The translations under genes were made by a program, and so were the position numbers. The notes beneath the pieces are model-generated. The model ran no database searches. It saw only the letters and a list, made by a program, of their open reading frames with translations, and was not told the DNA's origin. Below, piece by piece: positions 1 to 11,382 of a stretch of 64,000 nucleotides of DNA (position 1 is the stretch's first letter; each line of letters starts with the position of its first letter). The DNA comes from Shewanella aestuarii (lineage in GTDB: Bacteria; Pseudomonadota; Gammaproteobacteria; Enterobacterales; Shewanellaceae): positions 2,042,501-2,106,500 of the forward strand of contig NZ_CP050313.1 in assembly GCF_011765625.1 (NCBI RefSeq), in the 5' to 3' direction.

Positions 1-55
1 ACTTACTGTCAGCTGCGGCCTTTTGTCGGCTGTTTTTTTCATTAGTGGTTGTCAT
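1..55 (-). CDS. 5' end of the next glycogen-operon gene (partial)
   Basis: An ATG at 55-53 overlaps the glgX stop codon by one base (TAATG) and is preceded by a strong ribosome site (GAGGAG). It reads MTTTNEKNSRQKAAADSK and runs off the window. The tight coupling shows it belongs to the glycogen operon. By position it should be glycogen phosphorylase (glgP) or ADP-glucose pyrophosphorylase (glgC), but 18 residues do not decide between them, so no symbol is given. Confidence 0.6.
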   Translation of the reverse strand, partial: MTTTNEKNSRQKAAADSK

Positions 56-2163
56 TAAAGACTCCTCGTAAATTCGGTATGAAATAACATTAAACTGTGA
101 CTAATTAAGCGAATAGGCTGACCCGCTTGCAATACAGGTTCGACGGTTTGGGTATGTAGCAAGCAATGCCAGTGTTGTAAGTGAGCGATTTTCGGGAAGG
201 TAAATTCATTGGCTTTATCGTCAGCATTGATCATCAGCAATAATGCAGCCGTATTCTCAGTTGCGGCGCCATCTGCCTCTGCTAAATTTCCGGTTAAAAT
301 GACACTTAAAGTGCGTGTTTGATATTCGCCCCATAAAGATTTTGTCATGGGTTCACCTTGACGACTAAACCAAGCTAAGCCGTTATCAAATAAGGCTTCT
401 GGTTTATGAATAAAGGCTTGGTGGCATAAAATAGGAAACTTCTTCCGCAAACGAATAAGTTGCGCAGTAAAATTGACGAGATCCCAATCAATATTTTGCC
501 AATCGAACCAACCTATGGGGTTATCTTGACAATAAGCGTTGTTGTTGCCGCGCTGAGTTTGGCTTGACTCATCGCCTGCCAACAACATAGGCACGCCTTG
601 AGACAGCATTAAGCAGGTCAGTAAATTGCGCTTTTGTCGCTGACGAATTGCGTTTATTTGTGGGTCGTCACATTCGCCCTCGATGCCGTAATTGTGGCTA
701 CAATTTTCTTGGTGACCATCACGATTATCTTCACCATTGGCAAGATTATGTCTGTCGGTATATGTCACTAAATCATGCAGGCTAAAACCATCATGACTGG
801 TGATAAAATTTATACTGGCTCCAGGACCACGGCCATTGTGTTCAAAGAAATCACTCGAACCATGAAAGCGCTTGGCAAACTCTGGTAATAATCCAGTGTC
901 GCCACGCCAAAACCGGCGCATTGTGTCACGGTATCTATCGTTCCACTCACTAAATGCAACCGGATAATTACCTAATTGATAGCCTCCCGGACCAATATCC
1001 CAAGGCTCAGCGATTAATTTCACCGTACATAACACTGGGTCTTGGGTGATCGCATCAAAAAAACCACTACCAGGATCAAAACCATAGGCTTCACGGCCTA
1101 AACAACTGGCCAAGTCAAACCTGAATCCATCAACGCCCATTACTTCAACCCAGTAGCGCAGCGAATCCATGACTAACATCAACACTTGAGGATGGTTCAG
1201 GTTAAAGGTGTTGCCACAGCCAGTATCATTAATGTTAAAGCGCTTTTCATTGGGTAATAAGCGGTAATAACTGGCGTTATCTATACCTCTGAAGCTTAAG
1301 GTTTGTCCAAGGTGATTACCTTCTGCTGTATGGTTAAACACCACATCTAAAATAACCTCAATCCCAACGCTGTGTAGGCTTGACACCATCTGCCTAAACT
1401 CTGCGACATCTTTTTCAAAATCCGTTTCACCTGACAAATACGCGCTATGGGGTGTCATAAAACCAATACTGTTATAGCCCCAGTAATTATTAAGCTTTTT
1501 TTCAATTAAAAAGGGTTCATCGAAAAAAGCGTGTACCGGTAATAGCTCAACACTGGTAATGCCTAGGTGTTGCAAATAATCAAGCACAGGCTTTGATGCA
1601 AAACCTGCAAACGTTCCTCTGAGGTGTTCGGCAATGTCGCTATTTTGTTGGGTAAAGCCTTTTACGTGGGTTTCAAAAACTATGCTGCGTTCAAGTGGGA
1701 TAGATAACGGCTCAATTGGAATACCTTTAGCAAAAGCCGGATCGATCACTTGGCACTTTGGTAAATAGGGCGCGCTATCTTGAGTATCAAATGACAAGTC
1801 TTCTTCAGTTGAATCTATGTCATAACCATATAGCGCACTGTGATAAATCAATTTACCGACAAGCTTTTTAGCGTAAGGATCTAGCAATAACTTGTGATGA
1901 TTAAATCTATGACCTAATTGTGGTTGATAAGGACCAAATACCCGATAACCATAAAGTAGACCAGCTTGAGCACCCGCTAAATGACAGTGCCAGATCTGCC
2001 GAGTGCTAGCTTGCATTATGTATTGCGCAATTTCTGTTTTGCCTGTTGGGTCAAATATACACAGCACAACTTTAGTCGCATTAGCTGAAAACAAAGAAAA
2101 ATTAACACCTTGCTCATCAATGGTTGCCCCTAACGGGTATGGATAACCTCGAGTCATTCGCAT
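55..2163 (-). CDS. glgX: Glycogen debranching enzyme GlgX (GH13)
   Basis: Hydrolyses alpha-1,6 branch points of phosphorylase-trimmed glycogen in the cytoplasm. An N-terminal CBM48-like region (PLGATIDEQGVNFSLFSA) precedes a GH13 barrel. Visible catalytic segments are GFRFDLAS (nucleophile Asp), LIAEPWDIG (acid/base Glu) and ITSHDGFSL (transition-state Asp). The frame is open to 2220, overlapping glgB by 26 nt. I place the start at 2163 (MRMTRGYPYPLG) because GAGGG lies 7 nt upstream and GlgX proteins normally begin just before the PLG motif. That gives about 702 aa and a 31-nt gap to glgB. An upstream start at 2220 or 2217 is possible. It is third in a leftward operon malQ-glgB-glgX and is translationally coupled to the next gene. 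Confidence 0.93.
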   Translation of the reverse strand: MRMTRGYPYPLGATIDEQGVNFSLFSANATKVVLCIFDPTGKTEIAQYIMQASTRQIWHCHLAGAQAGLLYGYRVFGPYQPQLGHRFNHHKLLLDPYAKKLVGKLIYHSALYGYDIDSTEEDLSFDTQDSAPYLPKCQVIDPAFAKGIPIEPLSIPLERSIVFETHVKGFTQQNSDIAEHLRGTFAGFASKPVLDYLQHLGITSVELLPVHAFFDEPFLIEKKLNNYWGYNSIGFMTPHSAYLSGETDFEKDVAEFRQMVSSLHSVGIEVILDVVFNHTAEGNHLGQTLSFRGIDNASYYRLLPNEKRFNINDTGCGNTFNLNHPQVLMLVMDSLRYWVEVMGVDGFRFDLASCLGREAYGFDPGSGFFDAITQDPVLCTVKLIAEPWDIGPGGYQLGNYPVAFSEWNDRYRDTMRRFWRGDTGLLPEFAKRFHGSSDFFEHNGRGPGASINFITSHDGFSLHDLVTYTDRHNLANGEDNRDGHQENCSHNYGIEGECDDPQINAIRQRQKRNLLTCLMLSQGVPMLLAGDESSQTQRGNNNAYCQDNPIGWFDWQNIDWDLVNFTAQLIRLRKKFPILCHQAFIHKPEALFDNGLAWFSRQGEPMTKSLWGEYQTRTLSVILTGNLAEADGAATENTAALLLMINADDKANEFTFPKIAHLQHWHCLLHTQTVEPVLQAGQPIRLISHSLMLFHTEFTRSL

Positions 2164-2194
2164 AAACATGCCCTCATCCATCGCCTCTTTTACG

Positions 2195-4432
2195 CTACTT
2201 AGCCAATTCTTGTGCATCAAGTGTTTCTGCTATGCCCCAGATTGAACAACCTAAGGGAGGCACGGTCACAACAATGCTGTGTGGCATGCTTTGCCAAGCT
2301 ATTGATTCAGCCAACTGTGGCTCGCTATTAACCACGCCGCTACCACCATAGTGGCGATGATCACTGCTTAAATATTCGCTATATTCCGTCTTCTCGGGTA
2401 CACCAACCCTAAAGTGGTGATAGACCTCAGGAGACATATTAACGATCACAACCAGATGCTGTTGCTTGTCTTTTGCAAAGCGGCAATACACCAAAACATT
2501 TGCGTCAGCATTGTCACAATCTAACCATTGAAAACCTTCATAATGATTATCAAGCTCATACAACGCAGGGTGTTGGCTATAAATTTGATTAAGATCTCTT
2601 ACCCAATCTTGCACCCCTTGGTGCGGTGCATACTCTAATAGGTGCCAGTCTAAAGATTGGTTGTGATTCCACTCATTTCGCTGAGCAAACTCGTTCCCCA
2701 TAAACAAGAGTTTCTTACCGGGATGCGACCACATATAGCCGTAGTAGGCTCGTAAAGTGGCGAACTTTTGCCAATCATCACCAGTTATTTTGTGCAGTAA
2801 CGAGCCTTTACCATGAACAACTTCATCATGACTTAACGATAATATGAACTGCTCAGTAAAAGCATATACAAGGCTAAAAGTCAGTTCGCCATGGTGATAA
2901 CGACGAAACAAGGGATCACAACTTAGATAAGCTAAGCTGTCGTTCATCCAACCCATGTTCCATTTGTACCCAAAACCTAAGCCTTTATTATCCGTTGATT
3001 GCGTCACTCCGGGCCATGCAGTTGATTCTTCTGCAATCATGTTAATGCCCGGAAAACATTGATACATCCGTGCATTAAGTTCTTGTAAAAAGCTGATGGC
3101 TTCAAGATTTTCTCGGCCGCCATATTGATTAGGTAGCCATTGCCCATGCTCACGACTGTAATCGAGATATAGCATTGAAGACACAGCATCTAGTCGTAAG
3201 CCATCAAAATGAAATTCAGCTAACCAATAATGGGCATTGCTTAATAAAAAGCTGCGCACTTCAGCGCGATCAAAGTTATAAATTAAGGTATCCCAGTCTG
3301 GATGCTCACCTTTGCGCGGGTCTTGATGTTCATACAAATGAGTCCCGTCAAATTGCACTAACCCATGGGGATCTTTAGGAAAATGTGCTGGTACCCAATC
3401 AAGTAATACCGCAATATCCTGTTGATGACAGGCATCAATGAAAGCTTTTAAGCCATTTGCATCACCAAAACGATATGTGGGTGCATAAAGACCTACTGGT
3501 TGATACCCCCATGAGCCATCAAAGGGATATTCACTGATGGGCATCAATTGTAAATGGGTAAAACCCATTTCTTTGGTATATGGCACTAGCTCAGCAATCA
3601 GTTGCTGATAGTCGGTATAACTTTGGCCATCATCCCCTGTTCGACGCCATGACGCCAACTGAACCTCATAAATCGACATGGGTTTATCATGAGATGTTAG
3701 TGTTTTTCTTTTGCTCAACCACTGACTATCTTGCCATTGGTAGACTTGTTTCGGTGGGATTTTTGAAGCGTTATCTGGTGATGGCTGCATACAAACCGCA
3801 TAAGGGTCCGACTTAATCACACTGTCACCCTGACTATTTTTTATGGCAAATTTATAATGCTGTCCGGCTTCAACATCTGTAATAAAAATATCCCATAAAC
3901 CACTCGCTGGATGCTTACGCATGATATGACGTCTACGATCCCAATGATTTAAATCACCTATCAAGGCAACAGATTGTGCATTGGGCGCCCAGACACAAAA
4001 ATGAACGCCCTCCTTATTGTGATGTTTAAGCCAATTTGCACCTTGAAACGCGTAAGCTTGTAACTGACTTCCTTCATTAAACAGATATACATCTTGGTCA
4101 TTTAAAGGGCTTGAATACTGATACGGGTCGTCAATATCTAGCTGACACAATGGATATTGCACCCTTAACACATAGTTGAATGGCTTAACTCTGCGCCCCA
4201 TCTTGCCAGCAAATAGACCTTGCTCGTTGGCCATTTCAAGACTGGCTACTTTGCGACCATCTTTAACACTTATCACATCAACTGCGAGTGCATTTGGTAA
4301 ATAGCATCTAACAATCAGTGCTTTACCATCATTAATACTGTGCATGCCTAATAACGAGAAAATATCTGAATACTCACCGTTTAACAGTGCAATATCGCTA
4401 CCTTGGCTAAAATATGGATTGGCTACATTCAT
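2195..4432 (-). CDS. glgB: 1,4-alpha-glucan branching enzyme GlgB
   Basis: Forms alpha-1,6 branches in glycogen. At 745 aa it has the usual layout: an N-terminal extension, a CBM48 beta-sandwich around residues 115-215 ([24 protein letters not shown]), a GH13 barrel and a C-terminal beta domain. Recognised segments are [18 protein letters not shown] (nucleophile Asp), MIAEEST (acid/base Glu) and [12 protein letters not shown] (third carboxylate). The start follows malQ's stop by 6 nt, with GGAT about 8 nt upstream. It works with the neighbouring GlgX and MalQ in storage-glucan remodelling. No anomalies seen. Confidence 0.97.
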   Translation of the reverse strand: MNVANPYFSQGSDIALLNGEYSDIFSLLGMHSINDGKALIVRCYLPNALAVDVISVKDGRKVASLEMANEQGLFAGKMGRRVKPFNYVLRVQYPLCQLDIDDPYQYSSPLNDQDVYLFNEGSQLQAYAFQGANWLKHHNKEGVHFCVWAPNAQSVALIGDLNHWDRRRHIMRKHPASGLWDIFITDVEAGQHYKFAIKNSQGDSVIKSDPYAVCMQPSPDNASKIPPKQVYQWQDSQWLSKRKTLTSHDKPMSIYEVQLASWRRTGDDGQSYTDYQQLIAELVPYTKEMGFTHLQLMPISEYPFDGSWGYQPVGLYAPTYRFGDANGLKAFIDACHQQDIAVLLDWVPAHFPKDPHGLVQFDGTHLYEHQDPRKGEHPDWDTLIYNFDRAEVRSFLLSNAHYWLAEFHFDGLRLDAVSSMLYLDYSREHGQWLPNQYGGRENLEAISFLQELNARMYQCFPGINMIAEESTAWPGVTQSTDNKGLGFGYKWNMGWMNDSLAYLSCDPLFRRYHHGELTFSLVYAFTEQFILSLSHDEVVHGKGSLLHKITGDDWQKFATLRAYYGYMWSHPGKKLLFMGNEFAQRNEWNHNQSLDWHLLEYAPHQGVQDWVRDLNQIYSQHPALYELDNHYEGFQWLDCDNADANVLVYCRFAKDKQQHLVVIVNMSPEVYHHFRVGVPEKTEYSEYLSSDHRHYGGSGVVNSEPQLAESIAWQSMPHSIVVTVPPLGCSIWGIAETLDAQELAK

Positions 4433-4438
4433 ATCAAT

Positions 4439-6616
4439 TTATCCGTTTTTAGATGGGTTATCGGGTTGACAGGCCAGCAAATCTTGATTGAGGCCATGTA
4501 ATCTGGTTTCAGCAATAACGGCTAAACGTTGATTAATTTGTGGGCTTATTTGCATTTGGCCAATAGTAATAGGCAAACGTTGTTGCCAATTAGGATATTC
4601 TTTCCATGTACCAGGAATATTGACACTGTGTTTATCTGCGACTAAATCGCTCAACTGCACACTGAATAATTGCGACTCTCCTGAAGCGCCTAATGCAATC
4701 CAGGCCAATAACAGTGGTTCAAACTCAATCTCATCTAGCGAGCTTTGTTGTGCGTATTGCTCAAAATATTGACCTAGCAAACTCACTAATTGACGTTTTT
4801 CATTTTGTCTCAGAGTGAGTAAATCAGTTAACTTCTGCTCTGAGTCGATAAGCTGTAGTTGCCTTCGCAAAAGTAAATCATCACCTAACCACCACGCTTT
4901 AAGCGTAGGTACATCGTGATTAGCTAACATCATTAAACATTGAGATTTGTAATCTTGTGGTGAGGTAAAACCCTCGTGTTGCTTAGTAAAATAGAATAAT
5001 TCATTAGACAAAATGCCAGCATTTTCAAGGCTCGAGACAATTTCTGGCGGCACTATGCCTAAATCTTCACCAATAACAACACAACGTGCTAAATGACTTT
5101 CAAGACATATAATGGCGATTAGGGTTTCAACCGGGTAATAAACATAACTGCCATTACCTAATTGTCGATTAGCTGGCCACCACCACAAACGCAGTAACCC
5201 CATCACATGGTCAATGCGTAACGCACCACAATGTTGCATATTACTGCGAATTAATTGGATAAAATGAGTAAAATTTTGCTGCTTAAGCTTGACCGGATCC
5301 AATGGCGCAAGTCCCCAGTTTTGACCTTGCTCGGCAAAGGGATCTGGCGGAGCACCGATACTAGCATTGATACAAAACACTTCTTCATTTTGACTTATTT
5401 CAGCACCATGACTGACCGCGCCAACGGCTAAATCTCCTATCAGTCCGAGCTGCATACCGCATTGCTTTGCCGTTAATTGGGATTGAACAAATTGCTCGTT
5501 AGCAATGAACTGTAAATAGAGATAGAAGTTTTTTTCATGATTGAAATATTTTGATGCCAGTCTTACTTCTGTGGCAACAAACTGTTCCAATGCAACTTTG
5601 TCTTTCTCGATATACGTTAAAAAGTCCTGATATCGCTTACTATTGGTGTTGACGTGTTTCTGGCAAAATATTTCATACAAAAGTGCAAATATGTCATATT
5701 TTACACATTGAACATCTTGATAATTAATCAGGCTGGATTGATTGAGTAACGCTCGCTTTTGTAACCACGGCGTTGATTCAATTTGTGCTTGAATAGCTGA
5801 ATATTCTGTTACTGATTCAATATGAATATACAGTGGATTTATCCGCCGTCTATCGGTAGGGCTATAAGGACTTGGGTTATCGGGTTGACTAATATCAAGC
5901 GCATGTAATGGGTTTAACAGAATAAAATCAGCGCCATACCCAGACGCAAACTCAATCAAATCAGCTAAATCACCAAAATCGCCCATTCCCCATTGCTTGT
6001 CAGAACGTAACGCATAAAGCTGAGCATTAAGCCCCCAGCGTTTTTTTATTTGAACATCTTTATCAATCGAAAATGTTTTATCGGGACTCACCATCAGAGT
6101 ACCGCGATAAACCTTAAAATTTCGTTGAAAGGTAATAGTCAGTTTGACTTGGTAATAACCCATTAATAATGGGTTAGCTACAGCAAAACGATACTGACAA
6201 TAGCGAATGCCGTCATAATAATATTCACCGACGATGTTCGCCTGAGCGACTGTTGCAGTAAAATTATCAATAAATTGATTTTCTTGAAAAATTTCAAATG
6301 CTAATTGGCTTGGATCGGCCTCAGGTAAATACACATCAATATGGGGCAAACGATTTAGACACCATTGAAAACCGTGCAATGGTAATAACCAAGGTTGTAC
6401 ATCTAATTGATAAATCGCATCATTAACTTGATTATGCACTTGTAAATCATTGAGCTGACAAAGTTGTTGCTCAGAAAGACCTATTAAAGATGTACTTGCT
6501 CGCATAGACGTTAATATTCCAAGTCTATCCTTAGACGGAATATGAACTAACTGACCGAAGCAATCGATAAACTCTGAACCTACGCCTTGCAAATATAGTA
6601 ACTTCTCCAGCCCCAT
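4439..6616 (-). CDS. malQ: 4-alpha-glucanotransferase (amylomaltase) MalQ
   Basis: Transfers alpha-1,4-glucan segments between maltodextrins (GH77). About 725 aa. GH77 landmarks seen are LNPLHALDISQPDNPSPYSP near the substrate cleft, RIDHVMGLLRLWWWP (nucleophile Asp), VIGEDLGIVPPEI (acid/base Glu) and ANHDVPTLKAWW (third Asp). The frame opens at a TTG at 6631, but the ATG at 6616 has GGGGAA 6 nt upstream and gives the better start. It is the first gene of the leftward glycogen operon, so short glucans released by GlgX and phosphorylase can be recycled. This arrangement is ordinary for Shewanella. Confidence 0.94.
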   Translation of the reverse strand: MGLEKLLYLQGVGSEFIDCFGQLVHIPSKDRLGILTSMRASTSLIGLSEQQLCQLNDLQVHNQVNDAIYQLDVQPWLLPLHGFQWCLNRLPHIDVYLPEADPSQLAFEIFQENQFIDNFTATVAQANIVGEYYYDGIRYCQYRFAVANPLLMGYYQVKLTITFQRNFKVYRGTLMVSPDKTFSIDKDVQIKKRWGLNAQLYALRSDKQWGMGDFGDLADLIEFASGYGADFILLNPLHALDISQPDNPSPYSPTDRRRINPLYIHIESVTEYSAIQAQIESTPWLQKRALLNQSSLINYQDVQCVKYDIFALLYEIFCQKHVNTNSKRYQDFLTYIEKDKVALEQFVATEVRLASKYFNHEKNFYLYLQFIANEQFVQSQLTAKQCGMQLGLIGDLAVGAVSHGAEISQNEEVFCINASIGAPPDPFAEQGQNWGLAPLDPVKLKQQNFTHFIQLIRSNMQHCGALRIDHVMGLLRLWWWPANRQLGNGSYVYYPVETLIAIICLESHLARCVVIGEDLGIVPPEIVSSLENAGILSNELFYFTKQHEGFTSPQDYKSQCLMMLANHDVPTLKAWWLGDDLLLRRQLQLIDSEQKLTDLLTLRQNEKRQLVSLLGQYFEQYAQQSSLDEIEFEPLLLAWIALGASGESQLFSVQLSDLVADKHSVNIPGTWKEYPNWQQRLPITIGQMQISPQINQRLAVIAETRLHGLNQDLLACQPDNPSKNG

Positions 6617-6928
6617 ATTTGTTCCCCACAATATAAACTACTGGTTAATAAGCAGCAGTTACCATGCCAGTTGAATATAACAACGAGACGACAGTTATAT
6701 GGCAGAAAAGTGACAACAGAAAATGTTGATGAATTAACAACTTAAAATTTAAAAGCTTTTTTAAAACATACGTTTAATTAATTTTTTTAATAATGACTCG
6801 CGCACCAAAATAGTTCACTGATTGCTAAACTGGTGCATTTTGTAGCTGATTTAGGGCGAAAATGAGGCAAGAAATTTTGAAGAAAATATAGCGATTCGTG
6901 TCCATTAAAGAACAACTACTACTCATGA
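6617..6928. other. Intergenic leader of the malQ-glgBX operon
   Basis: About 310 nt without a gene, AT-rich, holding the upstream region of malQ and the 3' side of the small membrane gene at 6929. Several AT-rich hexamers could serve as promoter elements, but I do not see one well-spaced -35/-10 pair, and there is no convincing hairpin terminator. Confidence 0.5.
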
Positions 6929-7264
6929 TTAAATAACGTAGCGAATATAGAGTCCTGCAGATAAAGACACTAATAACAACAATGGAATATTGAACCAATA
7001 ACCAATCCTTGCAGTCGTTTTAGCATAAAAGTTAACGGCTAAATTCATAAAGCTGATAGCGGCACAAGACCAAATAATGTATTCCAATCTCACCGTTAAT
7101 TCAGGGTCCCAATAAAGACGAACTTCAACCCCTTGTGATAAAAAATAGCCTACAGCTCTGTCTGGTCGGGCTTCACCGAAAATCAATAAAGCATATATCG
7201 CAAGACTCCAACCTAACAAGGATAAAATCGTTAATATGATTTGAAGTACGCCAATTTTATTCAT
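6929..7264 (-). CDS. Small inner-membrane protein, unknown function
   Basis: 111 aa. Three hydrophobic spans are clear: residues about 7-30 (IILTILSLLGWSLAIYALLI), about 62-82 (YIIWSCAAISFMNLAVNF) and about 90-109 (FNIPLLLLVSLSAGLYI). The first loop is acidic and contains EARPDRAVGYFLSQG. I do not recognise a named family. It looks like a conserved hypothetical membrane protein. It is transcribed away from asnS, with 188 nt between the two starts. Confidence 0.7.
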   Translation of the reverse strand: MNKIGVLQIILTILSLLGWSLAIYALLIFGEARPDRAVGYFLSQGVEVRLYWDPELTVRLEYIIWSCAAISFMNLAVNFYAKTTARIGYWFNIPLLLLVSLSAGLYIRYVI

Positions 7265-7378
7265 TAATTATTCCCTTGAAGAATAAACTTAACAGCACTA
7301 AACGAGTGCGAATTAAAGCCTATTTAATCTAATTAGATAAAAGTATAACAATTATCTCGTTAGAATAGCGTTTTCAGC

Positions 7379-7406
7379 TTGAGAAAAGCCACCATAAAGG
7401 TAAGAT
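7379..7406 (+). promoter_or_regulatory. Candidate asnS promoter
   Basis: TTGAGA (7379-7384) and TAAGAT (7401-7406) are separated by 16 bp and lie about 46 nt before the asnS ATG. The match to the sigma-70 consensus is moderate, and the assignment is by inspection only. Confidence 0.4.
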
Positions 7407-7452
7407 AAACACAATTTTATATTACTATTTTGTGTTGGAGAAAAAAGCAACA

Positions 7453-8853
7453 ATGAGCATTGCATCTGTCGCTTCAGTATTTAAAGGTGAACACGCCGTT
7501 GGTTCATCAGTCACCGTCCAAGGCTGGGTAAGAACCCGTCGCGATTCTAAAGCGGGTATTTCTTTTTTAGCCGTGTATGACGGTTCTTGTTTTGATCCTA
7601 TTCAAGGTGTTGTACCAAATAGCCTAGAAAATTATGAACAGGAAGTTTTAAAACTAACCGCAGGCTGTTCTGTTGAAATGACAGGCGAAGTTGTTGAATC
7701 TCCTGGTGCCGGACAAGCATTCGAGTTACAAGTTAATGCTATCAATGTAACAGGTATGGTTGATGATCCAGACACCTATCCTATGGCAGCCAAACGTCAT
7801 TCAATTGAGCATTTACGTGAACTAGCACATTTACGTCCACGCACCAATATTATTGGTGCGGTTGCCCGTGTACGTAACTGTTTATCACAAGCTATTCATC
7901 GTTTTTATAACGAGCAAGGTTTTATCTGGGTATCAACCCCGCTTATTACTGCTTCAGACTGTGAAGGCGCGGGAGAAATGTTCCGTGTATCGACTTTAGA
8001 TATGGAAAACCTACCGCTAACCGATGCGGGTAAAGTTGACTACGACAAAGACTTCTTTGGTAAAGAGTCTTTCTTAACCGTCTCTGGCCAGTTAAACGCA
8101 GAAACTTATGCGTGTGCATTATCAAAGGTATATACATTTGGGCCAACCTTCCGCGCTGAAAACTCTAACACCACTCGCCACCTTGCAGAGTTTTGGATGG
8201 TAGAACCGGAAGTCGCCTTTGCGGATTTAAATGATGCAGCAAAACTGGCTGAAGATATGCTGAAATATTGCTTTAATGCCGTACTTGCTGAGCGTATGGA
8301 TGACTTAACTTTCTTTGCTCAACGTGTTGATAAAACCGTAATTGAACGTTTGCAGTCATTTGTTAGCAGTGACTTTGCGCAAGTTGATTACACTGACGCA
8401 GTTGAAATCTTAAAAACCTGTGGTAAGTCTTTTGAGTTCCCAGTTGAATGGGGCATTGACTTACAATCAGAGCATGAGCGTTATTTAGCAGAAGAACATT
8501 TCAAAGCTCCTGTCGTTGTAAAAAACTATCCGAAAGACATTAAAGCTTTCTATATGCGCTTAAACGACGATGGTAAGACAGTTGCTGCTATGGACGTACT
8601 TGCGCCAGGTATCGGTGAGATCATCGGTGGTGCTCAACGTGAAGAGCGTTTAGACGTACTTGACGCACGTTTAGCTGAAATGAATTTAAGCCAAGAAGAT
8701 TACTGGTGGTATCGTGATTTACGCCGTTATGGCACAGTCCCCCACGCAGGTTTTGGTTTAGGTTTTGAGCGTTTGGTTTCTTATGTGACTGGTGTTAGCA
8801 ACATTCGTGATGTGATCCCATTCCCGCGCGCGCCACGCTCTGCTAATTTCTAA
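7453..8853 (+). CDS. asnS: Asparaginyl-tRNA synthetase AsnS
   Basis: Charges tRNA-Asn with asparagine in the cytoplasm. The 466 aa are co-linear with E. coli AsnS. An N-terminal OB-fold anticodon-binding domain ([20 protein letters not shown]) is followed by a class II catalytic core with motif 2 ([21 protein letters not shown]) and motif 3 ([10 protein letters not shown]). The frame is open from a GTG at 7432, but the ATG at 7453 matches the family N-terminus ([12 protein letters not shown]) and GGAG lies upstream. Six copies of its cognate tRNA lie about 3 kb downstream, a fitting though probably coincidental neighbour. Confidence 0.98.
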   Translation: MSIASVASVFKGEHAVGSSVTVQGWVRTRRDSKAGISFLAVYDGSCFDPIQGVVPNSLENYEQEVLKLTAGCSVEMTGEVVESPGAGQAFELQVNAINVTGMVDDPDTYPMAAKRHSIEHLRELAHLRPRTNIIGAVARVRNCLSQAIHRFYNEQGFIWVSTPLITASDCEGAGEMFRVSTLDMENLPLTDAGKVDYDKDFFGKESFLTVSGQLNAETYACALSKVYTFGPTFRAENSNTTRHLAEFWMVEPEVAFADLNDAAKLAEDMLKYCFNAVLAERMDDLTFFAQRVDKTVIERLQSFVSSDFAQVDYTDAVEILKTCGKSFEFPVEWGIDLQSEHERYLAEEHFKAPVVVKNYPKDIKAFYMRLNDDGKTVAAMDVLAPGIGEIIGGAQREERLDVLDARLAEMNLSQEDYWWYRDLRRYGTVPHAGFGLGFERLVSYVTGVSNIRDVIPFPRAPRSANF

Positions 8854-8887
8854 TCAATTAAGCAGAATTGCAAGCTAAATTGCCCCT

Positions 8888-8916
8888 AAAAAACGCGCTA
8901 ATTTAGCGCGTTTTTT
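8888..8916. terminator. Bidirectional terminator between asnS and uvrB
   Basis: The arms AACGCGCTA and TAGCGCGTT flank a short ATT loop, with an A-run on one side and a T-run on the other. It can therefore stop the convergent transcripts of asnS (+) and uvrB (-). Confidence 0.9.
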
Positions 8917-8928
8917 ATTAATCAATGT

Positions 8929-10968
8929 CTATGAAATTGCAATGATTTGCTCTCGTAAATGCTTTACTTCATCCCGTAATGCTGCGGCTTGCTCAAACTC
9001 TAGGTTTTTAGCATGCTCATGCATCTGCTTTTCTAACCGATCAATTTGATGACTTAACTCACTCACACTTACATAATGCGCCTTTGACTCATCAACTTTA
9101 CTTTGTTGTGCCGATTGTTGATAACCCTTGTTAGATGTTCGGCTGCCTTGCTTGCTTTCGCCAACATCCATCACATCGGTAATGCGCTTCACCACACCTT
9201 TAGGCACAATGCCGTACTTTTCATTATGTAACCTTTGTTTCTCGCGGCGACGATCCGTTTCTCCTATCGCTTTTGCCATTGAATTAGTGATCCTGTCTGC
9301 ATACAAAATCACTTTACCGTTCACGTTTCGAGCTGCACGACCTATGGTTTGTATTAATGATCGCTCTGAGCGTAAAAAACCTTCTTTATCGGCATCTAAA
9401 ATACACACTAAAGACACCTCTGGCATGTCTAAACCTTCACGTAGTAGGTTGATGCCCACTAAGACATCAAAGTGTCCTAAGCGCAGATCGCGAATGATCT
9501 CCATGCGTTCAACCGTATCTATGTCCGAGTGCAGATAACGCACCTTAACGCCATGTTCATCTAAATAGTCAGTCAAATCTTCTGACATGCGTTTGGTTAA
9601 CGTGGTAACTAATACCCGCTCATTAACTTGTACCCGTTTATGAATTTCCGATAATAAGTCGTCTACCTGAATCGAAACCGGCCGTACTTCAAGTACAGGA
9701 TCAAGCAAACCTGTGGGTCTAACCACCTGCTCTGCAATTTCGCCGTCACTTTTATCTAATTCATATTGGCTGGGTGTTGCTGACACAAAAATGGTTTGCG
9801 GCATCAAGTTTTCAAATTCTTCAAACTTCAATGGCCGATTATCTAATGCCGAAGGTAAACGAAAACCGTATTCAACCAAGGTGGTTTTGCGGCTGCGATC
9901 GCCCTTGTACATGGCGCCAATTTGCGGCACTGTGACATGGGATTCATCAATGATAAGTAAACCATCTGCTGGCAAATAATCCAGTAAGGTTGGTGGGCCT
10001 TCGCCTTGCGCCCTACCGGATAAATAACGTGAATAGTTTTCAATGCCCGAGCAATAGCCAAGTTCAACCATCATCTCGACATCATATTGGACACGCTCAG
10101 TAATTCGTTGTGCCTCAATCAGCTTGTTATTATCAAGCAAAAACTGACGCCTTTCTCTTAGCTCTTGCTTAATTTCTTCGGTCGCCGCTAATACCTTTTC
10201 TCTTGGGGTAACATAGTGTGTTTTGGGGTAAATGGTGGTTCGTGCTATCCGCTTATTAATTTGCCCCGTTAATGGGTCAAACTCACTCAAGCGTTCAATT
10301 TCGTCATCAAATAGCTCAATTCTAATTGCCTCACGCTCAGATTCAGCCGGGAAAATATCAATGACTTCACCTCGAACGCGATAAGTGCCTCGCTGTAGTT
10401 CGATATCATTACGAGTATATTGCAACTCACTTAATCGAATTAAAATATCACGCTGCCCCATAAAATCGCCTTGACGAAGATGCAGTAGCATTTTCATGTA
10501 TGAATCAGGATCACCCAACCCATAAATAGCTGACACCGAGGCAATTAATACCACGTCCCTTCTTTCTAATAAGGCTTTAGTTGCTGATAAGCGCATTTGT
10601 TCAATGTGGGCATTAACTGAAGCGTCTTTCTCGATAAAAGTATTTGATGCAGGCACGTAGGCTTCAGGTTGATAGTAATCATAATAAGAAACAAAATATT
10701 CAACTGCATTATGCGGAAAGAACTCTTTCATCTCGCCGTAGAGTTGTGCTGCTAATGTTTTATTGGGCGCCATGATAATGGTCGGCCGGCCCGTTGCTTG
10801 AATAACATTTGCAATGGTATAGGTTTTTCCAGAGCCTGTTACCCCAAGGAGAGTTTGACTCGCAATACCATTATCTATTCCTTCAACTAGTTGTTTAATG
10901 GCCGTGGGTTGATCACCTGCTGGTGCAAATTGCGATTCAAGACGAAAAATAGGTTCTGACACAAGCAC
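8929..10968 (-). CDS. uvrB: Excinuclease ABC subunit B (UvrB)
   Basis: The damage-verifying helicase-like subunit of nucleotide excision repair. 679 aa. Walker A is [10 protein letters not shown]. The beta-hairpin region is [21 protein letters not shown], the DEAD-type box is LIIDESHVT, motif III is FVSATP, and motif VI is QTIGRAARN. The C-terminal UVR domain ([20 protein letters not shown]) contacts UvrC. The start is a GTG, with two candidates at 10968 and 10962; no ATG is available in frame and the ribosome site is weak. It ends at the shared terminator with asnS. Confidence 0.98.
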   Translation of the reverse strand: MLVSEPIFRLESQFAPAGDQPTAIKQLVEGIDNGIASQTLLGVTGSGKTYTIANVIQATGRPTIIMAPNKTLAAQLYGEMKEFFPHNAVEYFVSYYDYYQPEAYVPASNTFIEKDASVNAHIEQMRLSATKALLERRDVVLIASVSAIYGLGDPDSYMKMLLHLRQGDFMGQRDILIRLSELQYTRNDIELQRGTYRVRGEVIDIFPAESEREAIRIELFDDEIERLSEFDPLTGQINKRIARTTIYPKTHYVTPREKVLAATEEIKQELRERRQFLLDNNKLIEAQRITERVQYDVEMMVELGYCSGIENYSRYLSGRAQGEGPPTLLDYLPADGLLIIDESHVTVPQIGAMYKGDRSRKTTLVEYGFRLPSALDNRPLKFEEFENLMPQTIFVSATPSQYELDKSDGEIAEQVVRPTGLLDPVLEVRPVSIQVDDLLSEIHKRVQVNERVLVTTLTKRMSEDLTDYLDEHGVKVRYLHSDIDTVERMEIIRDLRLGHFDVLVGINLLREGLDMPEVSLVCILDADKEGFLRSERSLIQTIGRAARNVNGKVILYADRITNSMAKAIGETDRRREKQRLHNEKYGIVPKGVVKRITDVMDVGESKQGSRTSNKGYQQSAQQSKVDESKAHYVSVSELSHQIDRLEKQMHEHAKNLEFEQAAALRDEVKHLREQIIAIS

Positions 10969-11357
10969 TCACTCATAAAATATCTAGCCTGACATCATAA
11001 CCAAATTCAAATTTATAGACTAGTAAACCAAGGACATGATCTATTTAAATTTGTTTTTAAGATCAATAATCACAATATGACAAATATAATTTGAAACAAA
11101 CAAACACATTCTTACAATGGCTTAATTGCATAAGATATCGCCTAAATATGGTTGATTTTTTGAATTTAATACACAACATCGTCGTGAAACTCATTACATT
11201 TTTGCAACGTTAAGCTTTGGTAGAATATAAAAAGCACTTGCATTTTAAAATAACCTATATATCAAATACATAAGTTAGTGCTAAATAAATATGCCATTTT
11301 AAGTTCAAGCTAGGCTTAATCAGTGTTTGCAAGCCAAAAGCCATAGTAACCCACAAG

Positions 11358-11382
11358 CTTATCCACAGATTTAGTGGATAAG
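11358..11382. repeat. Palindrome containing a perfect DnaA box
   Basis: The 9-bp arms CTTATCCAC and GTGGATAAG are separated by 7 bp. The left arm plus the next base makes the consensus DnaA box TTATCCACA (11359-11367). The right arm, read on the other strand, gives TTATCCACT, one mismatch. The paired, inverted arrangement would suit binding of two DnaA protomers. The function is inferred only. Confidence 0.5.

Noticed and set aside
7946..8146. Minus-strand frame inside asnS
   Set aside because: Shadow of the conserved synthetase core.
9128..10067. Frames opposite or overlapping uvrB
   Set aside because: Shadows of a fully conserved uvrB.
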